Source of the DNA: VBDM01 sp041496705
GTDB taxonomy: Bacteria; Pseudomonadota; Gammaproteobacteria; Burkholderiales; SG8-39
Direction of reading: 5' to 3'
DNA: 64,000 nucleotides
NCBI GenBank assembly: GCA_041496705.1
Contig: JBGQFD010000002.1
Span: 20,755-84,754 of the forward strand
Shown: in pieces, positions 1 to 8,926 of the stretch
Position numbering within the stretch: position 1 is the stretch's first letter
Layout: each line of letters begins with the position of its first letter
The notes under the pieces: generated by a model
What the model saw: only the letters and a program-made list of their open reading frames with translations
Databases searched by the model: none
Told to the model about the DNA's origin: nothing
Made by a program: the position numbers and the translations under genes

Positions 1-581
1 TCGGGCTGACGACGCTGCGCGGCCGGCACGTCGAGGTCACGGGCGCAAAGCTGCGCTTCTCCTTCCGCGGCAAGAGCGGCGTCGACCATTCGATCGCCAT
101 CACCGACCGGCGGCTCGCGCGCATCATCCAGCAGTGCCAGGATCTTCCGGGGTATGAACTCTTCAAGTACATCGACACCCACGGCAAGCGCCAGACGATT
201 TCCTCCGACGACGTCAATGCGTACCTGCGCGAGACCACCGGCCGCGACATCACCGCCAAGGACTTCCGCACCTGGGCGGGCACCATGCTCGCCGCGAGGG
301 AACTGTGCGCCATGGGCCCGGCGAAAAGCCAGCGCGAAGCCGAAAGAAACATGATCCGCGCCATCGACGCCGTCGCCGAGCGCCTCGGCAACACCCGCAC
401 CGTGTGCCGCAAGTACTACGTCCACCCGGGCCTGGTGCGCACGTACCTGCAGGGACTCACCGCCGCCCTGCCCTCGGCGCCGCCGCCGCAGAAGGCGCGG
501 AGGGAGCATCCGTCGGCGGCGCTGCGGCGCGACGAGGTGGCGGTGCTGCAGTTTTTGCAGGAGGATGCGCGGGAGGGTTGA
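1..581 (+). CDS. DNA topoisomerase IB, C-terminal part
   Basis: The gene is open at the left edge of the window; its reading frame runs from base 3, so about 192 C-terminal residues are visible. Type IB topoisomerases relax supercoils by nicking one strand through a 3'-phosphotyrosine. The visible part carries the family's catalytic landmarks: a KxRFxFRGKSG stretch, the DFRTWAGT motif with the catalytic Arg, and the CRKYYVHP motif holding the active-site Tyr. A short basic/acidic tail follows. No partner gene can be inferred because the upstream side is outside the window. The family call is firm; the N-terminal domain cannot be assessed. Confidence 0.9.
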   Translation, partial: GLTTLRGRHVEVTGAKLRFSFRGKSGVDHSIAITDRRLARIIQQCQDLPGYELFKYIDTHGKRQTISSDDVNAYLRETTGRDITAKDFRTWAGTMLAARELCAMGPAKSQREAERNMIRAIDAVAERLGNTRTVCRKYYVHPGLVRTYLQGLTAALPSAPPPQKARREHPSAALRRDEVAVLQFLQEDAREG

Positions 582-651
582 TGCGAGAAGCAGCGCACTT
601 CGGTTTATCGATTCGTACGCCCGCGCGCGGGCGCGAACGTTGGACGGACGG

Positions 652-1257
652 ATGAGATCGGGCAGCGAGTCGGGAGGCACGCTCGTCCTGGCGGGGTTCG
701 AACCCTTCGACGGGCGGTCGCAAAACCGATCGTGGGAGGTGGTTCGACGGGTCCGCGCCCGGGCGGGTCTGGAAACGATTCAGCTGCCAGTCGACTTCGC
801 AAAGCTCAAGGCGGCGGTAGTTCGGCTGACCAGCCGGAATCCACGGGGATTGCTGCTTCTCGGAGAATCTCCGACCAAGTGCGTATGCGTCGAACAGGTG
901 GCTCTCAATGTCCTCGACTCCGATACGCCCGACAACGGCGGATCAAAACCCCAGGGAGAGGCGCTCGTCCCTGATGGTCCACTGGCGCTCCCGGCGGCGT
1001 GGAACGCGCGGATGGTCGCGCAGAAGCTGAATGAGAGCGGAATACCGGCCGCGCATTCCTTTCACGCCGGTACATTCGCTTGCAACGCCGCCCTGTACTT
1101 GGCCCTTCATGCCTTGCCCAATCTGCCTTCAGTGGGATTCGTTCACGTCCCCCATCGGCGCTGGCCGTTCGGGTTGAGACTCGGTGTTCTACTCCGGGCT
1201 GTAGACATCTGTATCGATGCGCTGCTCGGTCAGGACGGGGCTTCTCCCCGCCGCTGA
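652..1257 (+). CDS. Pyroglutamyl-peptidase I-like protein (C15 family)
   Basis: Predicted cysteine peptidase that would remove N-terminal pyroglutamate. The N-terminal GFEPFDGR motif corresponds to the family's GFEPFGG substrate loop. The catalytic triad can be read: Glu in a VEQVALN segment followed by DTPDNGG, Cys in GTFACNAALY, and His in GFVHVPHRR. At about 201 residues the length is normal. I chose ATG 652 because homology begins nine residues later; an upstream start at 565 would add a low-complexity Arg/Ala stretch and overlap the topoisomerase. The segment around the Glu (LGESPTKCVCVE) is less typical than usual, so substrate preference may differ. Confidence 0.8.
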   Translation: MRSGSESGGTLVLAGFEPFDGRSQNRSWEVVRRVRARAGLETIQLPVDFAKLKAAVVRLTSRNPRGLLLLGESPTKCVCVEQVALNVLDSDTPDNGGSKPQGEALVPDGPLALPAAWNARMVAQKLNESGIPAAHSFHAGTFACNAALYLALHALPNLPSVGFVHVPHRRWPFGLRLGVLLRAVDICIDALLGQDGASPRR

Positions 1258-1329
1258 ACGGCAGGCTCGCTGGATTCACGCAAGAGAACGCCGTCGATAG
1301 CACATGGCCGGTTTCCGACGTATCCCTCC

Positions 1330-1716
1330 GTGACCATCCGAATCGTCCGGCTCGGCACGAAGCGCCTCCGCGGCGAAGGCCTGCGCATCGGCACGGTGCG
1401 CAAACCGCCGCGCGGGGTGCCGCGCGGCCGGCATGCGTCCGGGAACTGGTACGACGTCTGGTTTCCCGAGCTCGCGCCGAGCGCGGCGACGGTCAGGATC
1501 GGACAGTCCGCCGGAACGGAGCAGGAATGGGCGCGTTTCGCGAGAAGATACCGCGCCGAAATGAATTCGCCGTCCAGCCGTCGGGCGCTCGACCTGCTCG
1601 CCGCCTTGTCGCACCGGACGAACTTCTCTGTGGGTTGCTACTGTGCCGATCCTGCACACTGCCACCGCTCGCTGCTGCGCGACTTGCTCCTCGCGCGCGG
1701 CGCCGACGTGCGCTGA
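1330..1716 (+). CDS. DUF488 family protein
   Basis: A 128-residue protein of the DUF488 family, whose biochemical role is not established. Supporting features are the YDVWFPELAPS segment and the C-terminal NFSVGCYCADPAHCHR motif, the Cys/His signature of this family. The start is GTG at 1330. It ends five bases before the converging deacetylase gene, so the two genes run tail to tail. I see nothing that gives it a specific function. Confidence 0.8.
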   Translation: MTIRIVRLGTKRLRGEGLRIGTVRKPPRGVPRGRHASGNWYDVWFPELAPSAATVRIGQSAGTEQEWARFARRYRAEMNSPSSRRALDLLAALSHRTNFSVGCYCADPAHCHRSLLRDLLLARGADVR

Positions 1717-1720
1717 AGCC

Positions 1721-2593
1721 CTACTTCCTCGCCTTCAGGTACCAGTCGAGAATCTCCTCGCCGTTCCAGTGCACCACGCCCTTGAACCCGGCGATGTGCG
1801 CGTACACCTGCTCCAGGTACTTGATGCGGAACGGCTGGCCGCTGATATAGGGATGGATGGCGATCGCCATGATCTTCGGCCGCTCGGCGCCTTCTTCGTA
1901 GAGCCGATCGAAGCAGTCGACGCATTTCTGCCTCCAGTACGCCGCCTCGTGGTGCTGCACGATCATCATCGGGATGTCGTTGCATTCCACCGTATACGGC
2001 AGCGTGACGAGCGGACCCTTCTTGGTCGAGATCTCGGTCGGCTCGTCGTCGTAGACCCAGTCGCCGATGTACTTGATGCCGGCGGCGGCGAGGTTTTCGG
2101 GCGTCTCGTAGGTCTCGGTGAGTCCCGGCCCGAGCCAGCCGAGGGGTTTCTTTCCGGTGAATTTCTCTAGCGTGTCGAGCGAGCGCTTGATCATCGCGCG
2201 CTGGTTCTTTTCCTTGTGGATCGGGCCCTGCTGGTAGCTGTGGCCCATGAACTCCCAGCCGGAGTCCTTGCAGGCCTGCGCCACGCGCGGATAGTCGACG
2301 CAGACGCGCGCGTTGATAGCGACGGTCGGCTTGAGGCCCAGGCGCTCGTACAGGGCGTGGAACCGCCAGAAGCCGACGCGCATGCCGTACTCGTGCCAGC
2401 TCCAGTTGGGCACATCGGGCAAGAGCGGCACGCCGGTGGGCGCGGGCAGCACCTGCCGCGCCATCGGCCCGGCGATGTCCCAGACTTCCAGGTTGACGAT
2501 GGTCCAGACGACGACGCGTTCCCCGCCCGGAAGCCGCAGCTTCGGCCGATCGACGATCGCCGAATACGGGACGCGGTCGCGCGGGATGGTCAT
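1721..2593 (-). CDS. Polysaccharide deacetylase-family hydrolase
   Basis: A 290-residue NodB-fold deacetylase of the PuuE/allantoinase-like branch, acting on C-N bonds of an unknown substrate, probably in the cytosol because there is no signal peptide. Family features include the VVVWTIVNLEVWD N-terminal strand, the substrate-pocket segment WEFMGHSYQQG, GWLGPGLTETYETPENL (the conserved RxPGG-like region) and AIAIHPYISGQP with the late His. Its start overlaps the stop of the upstream amidohydrolase by four bases (ATGA), so the two are translationally coupled and likely act on the same compound. The classical first-strand Asp-Asp pair is not obvious, so metal use may be atypical. Confidence 0.8.
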   Translation of the reverse strand: MTIPRDRVPYSAIVDRPKLRLPGGERVVVWTIVNLEVWDIAGPMARQVLPAPTGVPLLPDVPNWSWHEYGMRVGFWRFHALYERLGLKPTVAINARVCVDYPRVAQACKDSGWEFMGHSYQQGPIHKEKNQRAMIKRSLDTLEKFTGKKPLGWLGPGLTETYETPENLAAAGIKYIGDWVYDDEPTEISTKKGPLVTLPYTVECNDIPMMIVQHHEAAYWRQKCVDCFDRLYEEGAERPKIMAIAIHPYISGQPFRIKYLEQVYAHIAGFKGVVHWNGEEILDWYLKARK

Positions 2594-3687
2594 TTGCGCT
2601 TCTTCTTCTTGGAGGGTTTCGGTTTCGCCTTGCGTTCAGCCTTCGGTGCCGTCGGCAGCTCCAGCCGCAGCAGGCGCATGGCGTTGCCGAAGTAGACCTT
2701 GCGCCTGTCGCCATCCTTCAGCCTGAGCGAATCGATCGTCTTGATGATCTCGCGGATGAACAACGGCCCCCCTTCGGGATCGAAGGGGCAGTCGGTGCCG
2801 AAGAGCACGTGATCGGTGCCGAAGAAATCCAGCCCGCAGCGGGTCGCCGAGCGCGAACCGTTGACCGAGGTGTCGGCGTAGAACATCCTGAAGTAATCCA
2901 CTGGGCGCTTCGCCATGCGTTTCAGGATCAGCGTGTAATCCTCGTCCGCGGTGCGCGCGCCCAGCTGGTCCATGCCCAGCCCGATGCGCGCGTCGAAAAA
3001 CGGCGCCATCGCGCCCAGGTGGTGCGTGATGATCTTGAGATCCGGCAGCTTCTCGAGCATCCCCGAGAACACCAGGCGCGCCATGAACGCGCTGGTTTCG
3101 TACGGCCAGCCGAACAGCCACCAGATTTCGTACTTCGACTTGTCCTCGCCCGGGTAGTCGGCGAATTTCGCCCCGCGCGTGGGGTGCACCCAGATCGGCA
3201 GGTCGTAGTGATTGGCCATGCGCTCGAAGATCGGAAAGAACTCGGGATCGTCGAGCGGCCGTCCGTTCACGTTGGTGAAGATCTGTATCCCCTTCGCGCC
3301 CAACTGGGTGATGGCGCGGTCCATCTCCTTCAGCGCCTCGGGGACGTTGTTCATGGGGAGCGAAGCCACGAACGCGGGAAAGTATTGCGGATGCTGCGCC
3401 ACGATCTCCGCCATGCCGTCGTTGGCGAGCCTGGCGAGCGCCGGCGACTGGTCGTACGGGGCGAGGAACTCTATAGCCGGCAGCGACAGCGTGAGGACCT
3501 GCCGATAGCCCTTGAAGCGGTCCATCATCCTCAACCGCGCGTCCAGGTCCCACAGCACCGGAATGTGCAGCCAGCGCTTGATCTGCCCGGCGAGCGAGGG
3601 ATTCTGCTCGGCGATGGCCTTCATGCGATCGAAGAAGGCCTTGGGGAAGATGTGCGGGAAGATGTCGAGTTTGAGATCGGGTGTCAT
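2590..3687 (-). CDS. Amidohydrolase-family protein (ACMSD-like)
   Basis: A 365-residue TIM-barrel protein of the amidohydrolase-2 group, which includes ACMSD and gamma-resorcylate decarboxylase. Recognisable elements are LDIFPHIFPKAFF at the N-terminus, WVHPTRGAK with the strand-4-like His, KIITHHLGAMAPFF with the paired His, and FGTDCPFDPEGG with the catalytic Asp. The usual first-strand HxH metal motif reads F-P-H, so one His is missing. The C-terminus is a Lys-rich tail. The gene overlaps the downstream deacetylase by four bases. The likely reaction is decarboxylation or hydrolysis of a small acid; the substrate is unknown. Confidence 0.85.
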   Translation of the reverse strand: MTPDLKLDIFPHIFPKAFFDRMKAIAEQNPSLAGQIKRWLHIPVLWDLDARLRMMDRFKGYRQVLTLSLPAIEFLAPYDQSPALARLANDGMAEIVAQHPQYFPAFVASLPMNNVPEALKEMDRAITQLGAKGIQIFTNVNGRPLDDPEFFPIFERMANHYDLPIWVHPTRGAKFADYPGEDKSKYEIWWLFGWPYETSAFMARLVFSGMLEKLPDLKIITHHLGAMAPFFDARIGLGMDQLGARTADEDYTLILKRMAKRPVDYFRMFYADTSVNGSRSATRCGLDFFGTDHVLFGTDCPFDPEGGPLFIREIIKTIDSLRLKDGDRRKVYFGNAMRLLRLELPTAPKAERKAKPKPSKKKKRK

Positions 3688-3777
3688 TCGGTTTCGGCCC
3701 TCTGGATTCAGGGCGCAAGGATAGCGTCAAACCCGCGCGGCTCCAAGATCTTGCGCGCGGTAAAGTCGCGGGGCCGC

Positions 3778-4566
3778 TCAGAGGTCCTCGCCGAGCCGAT
3801 CGACGAAGCGCGTCATCGCCTCGAGCACGACCTGCGGCTGGTCGCGGTGTGGCGAATGGCGGCAATCGGCGAGGCGCAGCAGTTCGACCGCCCCGCCCGC
3901 CTGGGCGGCGATGGCTTCGAGCTGGGCCATGGTCCCGTACTCGTCGTCGAAACCCTGGATGGCGAGGATCGGGCAGTGGATGCGCGGCAGGGTTTCCTCG
4001 ATGTTCCAGGCGCGGAAGGCCGGGTGCAACCAGATGTCGTTCCAGCCGCGGAACGTGTTGCCAGCGTCGGCGTGGTGCCGGGCAAGCTTCTGCGGCAGGT
4101 CGGTGGTCTCGAACGCAAGCTTGGCCGCGGCGATGCTCTTGATGCCCAAGTCCTCGACGAATACGTGCGCCGCCATCACCACCAGCCCACGCACGTCGCT
4201 GCGGCCCGCCGCGTAAATGAGTGCGATCGAGGCGCCGTCGGAATGTCCCACCAGCACCGGATCGGCCACGGCCAGGCGCTCGAGTAGCTCGGGCAGCACC
4301 TCGAGCGCTTCAGTGTGCATGTAGTCGACCGTGCGCGGCTCGCGCAGCCCCTGGGATTGCCCGTAACCGTAGCGCGAGTACACCACCGCCTCGCATCCGG
4401 TCGCGGCCGCCGCCTGCTGCGGGAAATCGCGCCACATCGACAACGACCCCAAGCCTTCGTGGAGAAATACCAGCGTAGGTCCCCCGGGTCGCGGCGCGGC
4501 GATGCGCCCGACCTCGAGCCTGCGTCCCCGAACGGTGACGAAAGAAATTTCCTGACTGACGGACAA
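3778..4566 (-). CDS. Alpha/beta-fold hydrolase
   Basis: A 262-residue cytosolic alpha/beta hydrolase. The oxyanion segment LVFLHEGLGS, the nucleophile elbow VGHSDGAS with Ser, the acid strand LAIQGFDDEYGT and the late ADCRHSPHRDQP segment with the catalytic His are all present in order. It lies 90 bases upstream of the amidohydrolase on the same strand, which fits a small catabolic transcript of hydrolase, amidohydrolase and deacetylase. Substrate unknown; an ester or a ring-cleavage product would be typical for this group. Confidence 0.85.
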   Translation of the reverse strand: MSVSQEISFVTVRGRRLEVGRIAAPRPGGPTLVFLHEGLGSLSMWRDFPQQAAAATGCEAVVYSRYGYGQSQGLREPRTVDYMHTEALEVLPELLERLAVADPVLVGHSDGASIALIYAAGRSDVRGLVVMAAHVFVEDLGIKSIAAAKLAFETTDLPQKLARHHADAGNTFRGWNDIWLHPAFRAWNIEETLPRIHCPILAIQGFDDEYGTMAQLEAIAAQAGGAVELLRLADCRHSPHRDQPQVVLEAMTRFVDRLGEDL

Positions 4567-4641
4567 GAGTTCCGCTCCCTCTCAATGGCCTCGGGCGCAA
4601 GTCTAGCGGAGGTGCAGCGGACGCACGACCCGCGCTGCGAG

Positions 4642-5742
4642 TCAGAACCTTAGCGGTTTCCAGTACCCGGTGAGTTCGAGGTATCCCCGGCCCAGCGCCT
4701 TCTCGCCCTGCCGCGCGCGCACGGCACCCTCCCAATAGATCGCGCCGGTGCTGGCGCGCGAGTCGAGCTCCTGGTCGTCGATCAGCGGTTCGAGATCGAG
4801 CGCCAACCCGGCCGCCTCCACCCGCAGCGCCACCGGATACGCGGCACCGCTGCGCGGCGAGCGCCAGTGGCGCAAGGGAACAAACCGTACTTCTCCGCGC
4901 CGAAGGCTGCGCACGCGTCCGTCCGCGGCGCGCAGCGATCCTCCCGACCAGAACGCGCCGCCGTCCCTGCCGCGAATGCGAAACGCCATGAGCGCGCCAC
5001 CGTCGGCGAGATTGATGCCGATCCAGTCCCAGCCGACCGCCTCCTCGGCCAAGTACTCGCTCGACCACTCGTGGTCGAGCCAGGCTTCGCCCGTCACTTC
5101 CACGGCGCGGTTCTCCACGACGACGCTGCCCTTCACCGCGAGCTGCGGCAGACTGTAGTAGTAGCTCGCCTGGGCCGGCCGGGGACCCTTGCGGCTGAAA
5201 CCCTGGTCGCCCTGGAGGAACGGTGGCTGCCTCGCTTCGAAGCGCAAGGCATAGCGGAACCCCCGCGCAATGACTTCCGCGGCATAACCGCCGTCGGTCG
5301 CCTTCAGCGACCAGTCCTCGATGGCGATGTCCATCCTCCCCTCGGCGGCTTCCGCGAGGCCAAACCCGGAACGCGCGGCACGCTGGTCGCCGAGCAGGCG
5401 GCCGGCTTCGGGACGCGAGAGCGCCGCGTGCGCGAACAGCAGCTGCCGCGGCGTGAATCGGCTCGCGCCTTCTTCGGCTACCCGCGGGCGGTTGCGAAAG
5501 AAAGTGATCTGCATGCCCATGTCGCGGCCGTCGGCGGTCCTCAACCATCCGGTGATGTACCACCACTCGGTGCGGAACTGCGGGTGGCTGCCGTGATCGC
5601 GCGGAAATTTCAGCACCGTGCCCGGGCGCACGCGGGCATAGTCTGCCTGCGCGGACGCGACGATCGGCCAGCACGCGATCGAGAGAACGAGCAGTGCGCT
5701 CCCCTTTAGCGGAGTGCCAGATCGGCAGTGGCTCACCGGCAT
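4642..5742 (-). CDS. AttH/CrtC-type lipocalin-like protein
   Basis: A 366-residue secreted or periplasmic protein of the AttH/carotenoid 1,2-hydratase-like fold. An N-terminal hydrophobic segment with a plausible cleavage after ASAQA is followed by the family hallmarks: HPQFRTEWWYITGWL near residue 55, GMQITFFRNRP, and DHEWSSEYL. Proteins of this type commonly sit beside an FtsX-type permease and an ABC ATPase (the AttEFGH arrangement). Here the permease is 13 bases upstream, but no ATPase is adjacent. By context it probably handles a hydrophobic ligand with that transporter; no enzymatic activity can be claimed. Confidence 0.85.
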   Translation of the reverse strand: MPVSHCRSGTPLKGSALLVLSIACWPIVASAQADYARVRPGTVLKFPRDHGSHPQFRTEWWYITGWLRTADGRDMGMQITFFRNRPRVAEEGASRFTPRQLLFAHAALSRPEAGRLLGDQRAARSGFGLAEAAEGRMDIAIEDWSLKATDGGYAAEVIARGFRYALRFEARQPPFLQGDQGFSRKGPRPAQASYYYSLPQLAVKGSVVVENRAVEVTGEAWLDHEWSSEYLAEEAVGWDWIGINLADGGALMAFRIRGRDGGAFWSGGSLRAADGRVRSLRRGEVRFVPLRHWRSPRSGAAYPVALRVEAAGLALDLEPLIDDQELDSRASTGAIYWEGAVRARQGEKALGRGYLELTGYWKPLRF

Positions 5743-5755
5743 GCCGCGCGTTTCA

Positions 5756-8260
5756 TTACCAGTCCTCCTTGACGGCGCGCACCGCCTCGCCGCTCATCGC
5801 CCGCCGCCCGCTCGCCACCGCGGTCAGCGTCGCGACGAAGAGCATCGCGACGACGAACTCCGCCAGCAGCCGCCAGGGCAGGTACAGTTCCATGCCCCAG
5901 TGGAACGACTGGCGGTTGACCACGTGGATCAGCACCAGGCTGATGAGGCACCCTAGCGCGAGCCCCACCGCAAGTCCCAGCGCGCTCACCAGCGCGCCTT
6001 CCATGGCGAGCATCGCGCCGATCTGGCGGCGCGTCATGCCGAGGTGACGCAGCATGCCGAACTCGCGCCGGCGCGCGAGCACCAGGGCACCGAAAGCGGA
6101 CGACAGGCCGCACACGCCGATGACTAGCGCGACGGCCTCGAGCGCATAGGTCACGGCAAAGGTGCGGTCGAAGATTCCGAGCGAAGCGTCGCGAATCTCG
6201 CCGGGAGCGGTGATATCCAGGGACACGCCCGCGCCCGCCCGCGCCTCGATCCCCAGGCGGACGTTTGCCGGATCCGCGCCCGGCGCGAGCCACAGCGCCA
6301 GGTCGTTGGCGTTGGGATCGCCGCTGTAACGGACGTATTCGTAGCGTTCGATCAGCACCGCCCCCTGCTGACGCGCATAGTCGCGCCACACCCCGGCGAC
6401 GCTGAAACGCGCCTCGCGTCCGCCCAGTGGCAGCACGATCACGTCGCCGGGGCGCCACCCGTAGACGTCGGCGGCGATCTCGCTCACCCAGGCAGGCGGC
6501 GCATCGCCCGGTCGGCGTGCGTGCGCCGCCCCGAGCATGGGCGGCAGCCGGCCCTCGGCCCCGACGACCCGGGCGAGCAGCGTGATCGCCGGCCGGTCCG
6601 GCGCCAAGATCAAGCGCTGGCTGCGCATGAACTCGGCGCGCCGTACGCCGGGCAGTGCCGCGATGGCCTGCTGGTCGGCGGGCGAGAAGAACGCGGTATT
6701 GCCGCCGGACCCTGCGCGCACGTAGAGATCGGCGGGGAGCACCCGCTCCAGCCACTGGTCGAGCGACTGGCGAAACGACGCGACCATGATGGCCATCGAC
6801 ACGATCAGACTGACGCTCGCGACGATCGCCGCCAGGCTGACGCCCACCGCCCCGGCCGAGCCACGCAACTGCGCGAGACCGACCTGTGCTACGACCGGCC
6901 CCCTCGCGGGCAGCGCGTGAAAGCAAGCGAGCGCGATGCGCGGCATGAGAAGCACCGTGCCGATAAGGAGCAAAGCGATCGCCGCATAGCCGAACAGCGG
7001 CAGCCCGCCCACTGGGCCGGCCTGCGTGAGCGCGGCCCCGGCGAGGAGCGCGGCGATGCCGGGCCACGCCGACCGCAGCCGATCGAACGCATGCACCTCG
7101 TCTCCGGCGCGCAGGGCTTTCGCCGGATCGGCGCGCGCGGCCTCCAGGGCCGGCGCCAGACTGCCCAGAACCGCCGCGGTCACTCCGAGACAGAAAAACA
7201 GAGCCAGCGCCGGCGCGTCGGGCACCAGCACCGGGTTGATACCGCGGAAATATCCCGCGCCGAGTTCCGCGCCGAACCGACGCAGCACCGCCGCGGCAAC
7301 GACGTAGCCGAGCAGGACTCCAAGGAGCGAACCCGCCACGCCGACGCTGGCGGCCTCGGCGAGCAACATCGCCACCAGCCCGCGCCGCGTCAAACCGAGC
7401 GCGCGCAGCAGGGCAAGCTGGGCGCGCCGCCGCACCACCGCGAGCGCCTGCGCCGAGAACACCAGGAGCCCTCCGGTGAACAGCGCGACCAGCGCGAGCA
7501 CGTTGAGATTCACCCGGTAGGCGCGCGACAGCGACGCGTTGCGATCCACCTCCGCATCCGGGCGTTCCACGAGCAGACCGGCCGGCAACCCGGCGCGCAG
7601 CTGCCCGGCGAACCGTTCGGGATCGGTTCCGGGAAGCAGTCGCAGATCGATGCGGTTCAGCAAGCCGGGCCGGGCGAACAACACTTGAGCGGCGCCGATA
7701 TCGATGACACCGAAGCGCTCCCGGCCCGCGCCTTCCAGGATCCCGGCAACGCGCAGCGAAATCACGTTCAGTCCGACCTGCACGGGCAGCGCGTCACCGG
7801 TTTTCAATCCCAGCGACCCGGCTGCGGCGGCGGAAAGGAAAAGCCGGTCGGGCCGCAGGAGATCCAGCCGGTCGGCGACCTCAGCGGCGGCTAGGAACGG
7901 CTGGATCCGGGACGCGCGGAAGACATCGAGTCCGAGAATTCTCAGCGAATCGCGCTGGCCGGGAATTCTCGCTTCCACCTCGAGCACAGGACTGGCCACC
8001 GCTACTTCGGGGAGCCTGGCCACGCGCGGGTACAAGGCTTCGTCGAACCCGGAATGGGAACCGCCGATGGTGAGATCGGCCTCTCCCGAAAGCAGCTGGA
8101 CCGCCGTCCGGAATTCTCCGAGGGCGGCGCCGTTGACCAGCTGCACGGCATAGCCGAGCGCCACGCCCAGTGCTATGGCGGCGAGCGACAACGCCAGCCG
8201 CCCAGGGTTCTGGAGCGACGGCGCGATCAGCAGGTTGAAGCGGATGCCGGAGAGCGGCAT
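5756..8260 (-). CDS. FtsX/MacB-type ABC transporter permease (double FtsX domain)
   Basis: An 834-residue inner-membrane permease. A first transmembrane helix (about residues 18-40) is followed by a large periplasmic domain, three helices around 250-370, a central helix pair near 410-450, a second periplasmic region and a closing FtsX helix triplet near 690-820. This duplicated layout matches LolC/E-like or AttFG-fused permeases that export lipophilic substrates. No nucleotide-binding domain is present. It is preceded by a response regulator (26-base gap) and followed by an AttH-like protein (13-base gap). The best candidate ATPase in the window is the LolD/MacB-type one about 7 kb away. Confidence 0.88.
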   Translation of the reverse strand: MPLSGIRFNLLIAPSLQNPGRLALSLAAIALGVALGYAVQLVNGAALGEFRTAVQLLSGEADLTIGGSHSGFDEALYPRVARLPEVAVASPVLEVEARIPGQRDSLRILGLDVFRASRIQPFLAAAEVADRLDLLRPDRLFLSAAAAGSLGLKTGDALPVQVGLNVISLRVAGILEGAGRERFGVIDIGAAQVLFARPGLLNRIDLRLLPGTDPERFAGQLRAGLPAGLLVERPDAEVDRNASLSRAYRVNLNVLALVALFTGGLLVFSAQALAVVRRRAQLALLRALGLTRRGLVAMLLAEAASVGVAGSLLGVLLGYVVAAAVLRRFGAELGAGYFRGINPVLVPDAPALALFFCLGVTAAVLGSLAPALEAARADPAKALRAGDEVHAFDRLRSAWPGIAALLAGAALTQAGPVGGLPLFGYAAIALLLIGTVLLMPRIALACFHALPARGPVVAQVGLAQLRGSAGAVGVSLAAIVASVSLIVSMAIMVASFRQSLDQWLERVLPADLYVRAGSGGNTAFFSPADQQAIAALPGVRRAEFMRSQRLILAPDRPAITLLARVVGAEGRLPPMLGAAHARRPGDAPPAWVSEIAADVYGWRPGDVIVLPLGGREARFSVAGVWRDYARQQGAVLIERYEYVRYSGDPNANDLALWLAPGADPANVRLGIEARAGAGVSLDITAPGEIRDASLGIFDRTFAVTYALEAVALVIGVCGLSSAFGALVLARRREFGMLRHLGMTRRQIGAMLAMEGALVSALGLAVGLALGCLISLVLIHVVNRQSFHWGMELYLPWRLLAEFVVAMLFVATLTAVASGRRAMSGEAVRAVKEDW

Positions 8261-8286
8261 CCGGCAATGTTATCGCGTCGGCGTGC

Positions 8287-8925
8287 TCACGCAACCAGAC
8301 CGTGTCGCATGGCGAACTTGACGAGTTCGACGGTGTCGTGAACCTTGAGCTTCTTCATGATGCGCGCCCGGTAGGTCTCGATCGTCTTGGGGGAAAGCGA
8401 CAGCGCTTGGGCGATTGCGGCGTTGGTGCGGCCTTCGACCACGTGCTGCAGCACGTCGCGCTCGCGCAGGCTGAGGCTGTCCAGAGGGCTGAGGCTCGCG
8501 CCCTCGCGCAGATAGCCGTCGATGACCGTCTCGGTGATCCTGTGACTCAGGTAGCGCTTGCCCGCACGCAGTGCACGGATCGCCTCGACCACTTCATCCC
8601 CTGCAGACTCCTTTAGAACGTAGCCCTGCGCGCCTGCCTGCAGCGCCCGGTAGATATGTTCTGCGCTGAGGTACATCGAGAGGATCAGCACGCGCGTGTC
8701 CGGGCACTTTTCGGTAATGCGGCGCGTCGCTTCGACGCCGTCGATCTCGGGCATGGCAATGTCCATGATGACGATGTCCGGCCGCAGGCGTTGCGCCTCG
8801 GTAACGGCGTCGCGACCGTTTCCCGCTACCCCGACCACCTTGAGATCCTGGGTGCCGTCGATGAGCGCCCGCAGGCCGTCCCGCACCACCGCGTGATCGT
8901 CTACGAGAAGGATCGTGACCGGCAC
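8287..8925 (-). CDS. LuxR/NarL-family response regulator
   Basis: A 212-residue two-component regulator: receiver domain (about 1-120), with Asp-Asp near residues 9-10, the phosphoacceptor Asp near 55 in IVIMDIAMPE and the Lys in QGYVLKESA, then a LuxR-type helix-turn-helix (about 145-205, LSLRERDVLQHVVEG...LSPKTIETYRARIMKKL). I place the start at GTG 8925, one base after the stop of the kinase gene, because homology begins immediately there; a longer frame starting inside the kinase gene is not needed. It is certainly paired with the kinase and possibly controls its own transporter unit. Confidence 0.92.
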   Translation of the reverse strand: MPVTILLVDDHAVVRDGLRALIDGTQDLKVVGVAGNGRDAVTEAQRLRPDIVIMDIAMPEIDGVEATRRITEKCPDTRVLILSMYLSAEHIYRALQAGAQGYVLKESAGDEVVEAIRALRAGKRYLSHRITETVIDGYLREGASLSPLDSLSLRERDVLQHVVEGRTNAAIAQALSLSPKTIETYRARIMKKLKVHDTVELVKFAMRHGLVA

Positions 8926-8926
8926 T

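Noticed and set aside
2809..4287. Long plus-strand open frames such as 2809-4287, 6521-7894, 57281-58819 and 60848-62470
   Set aside because: They lie opposite strongly supported genes, and their translations are Arg/His/Gly/Ala-rich, as expected for antisense shadows in high-GC DNA.
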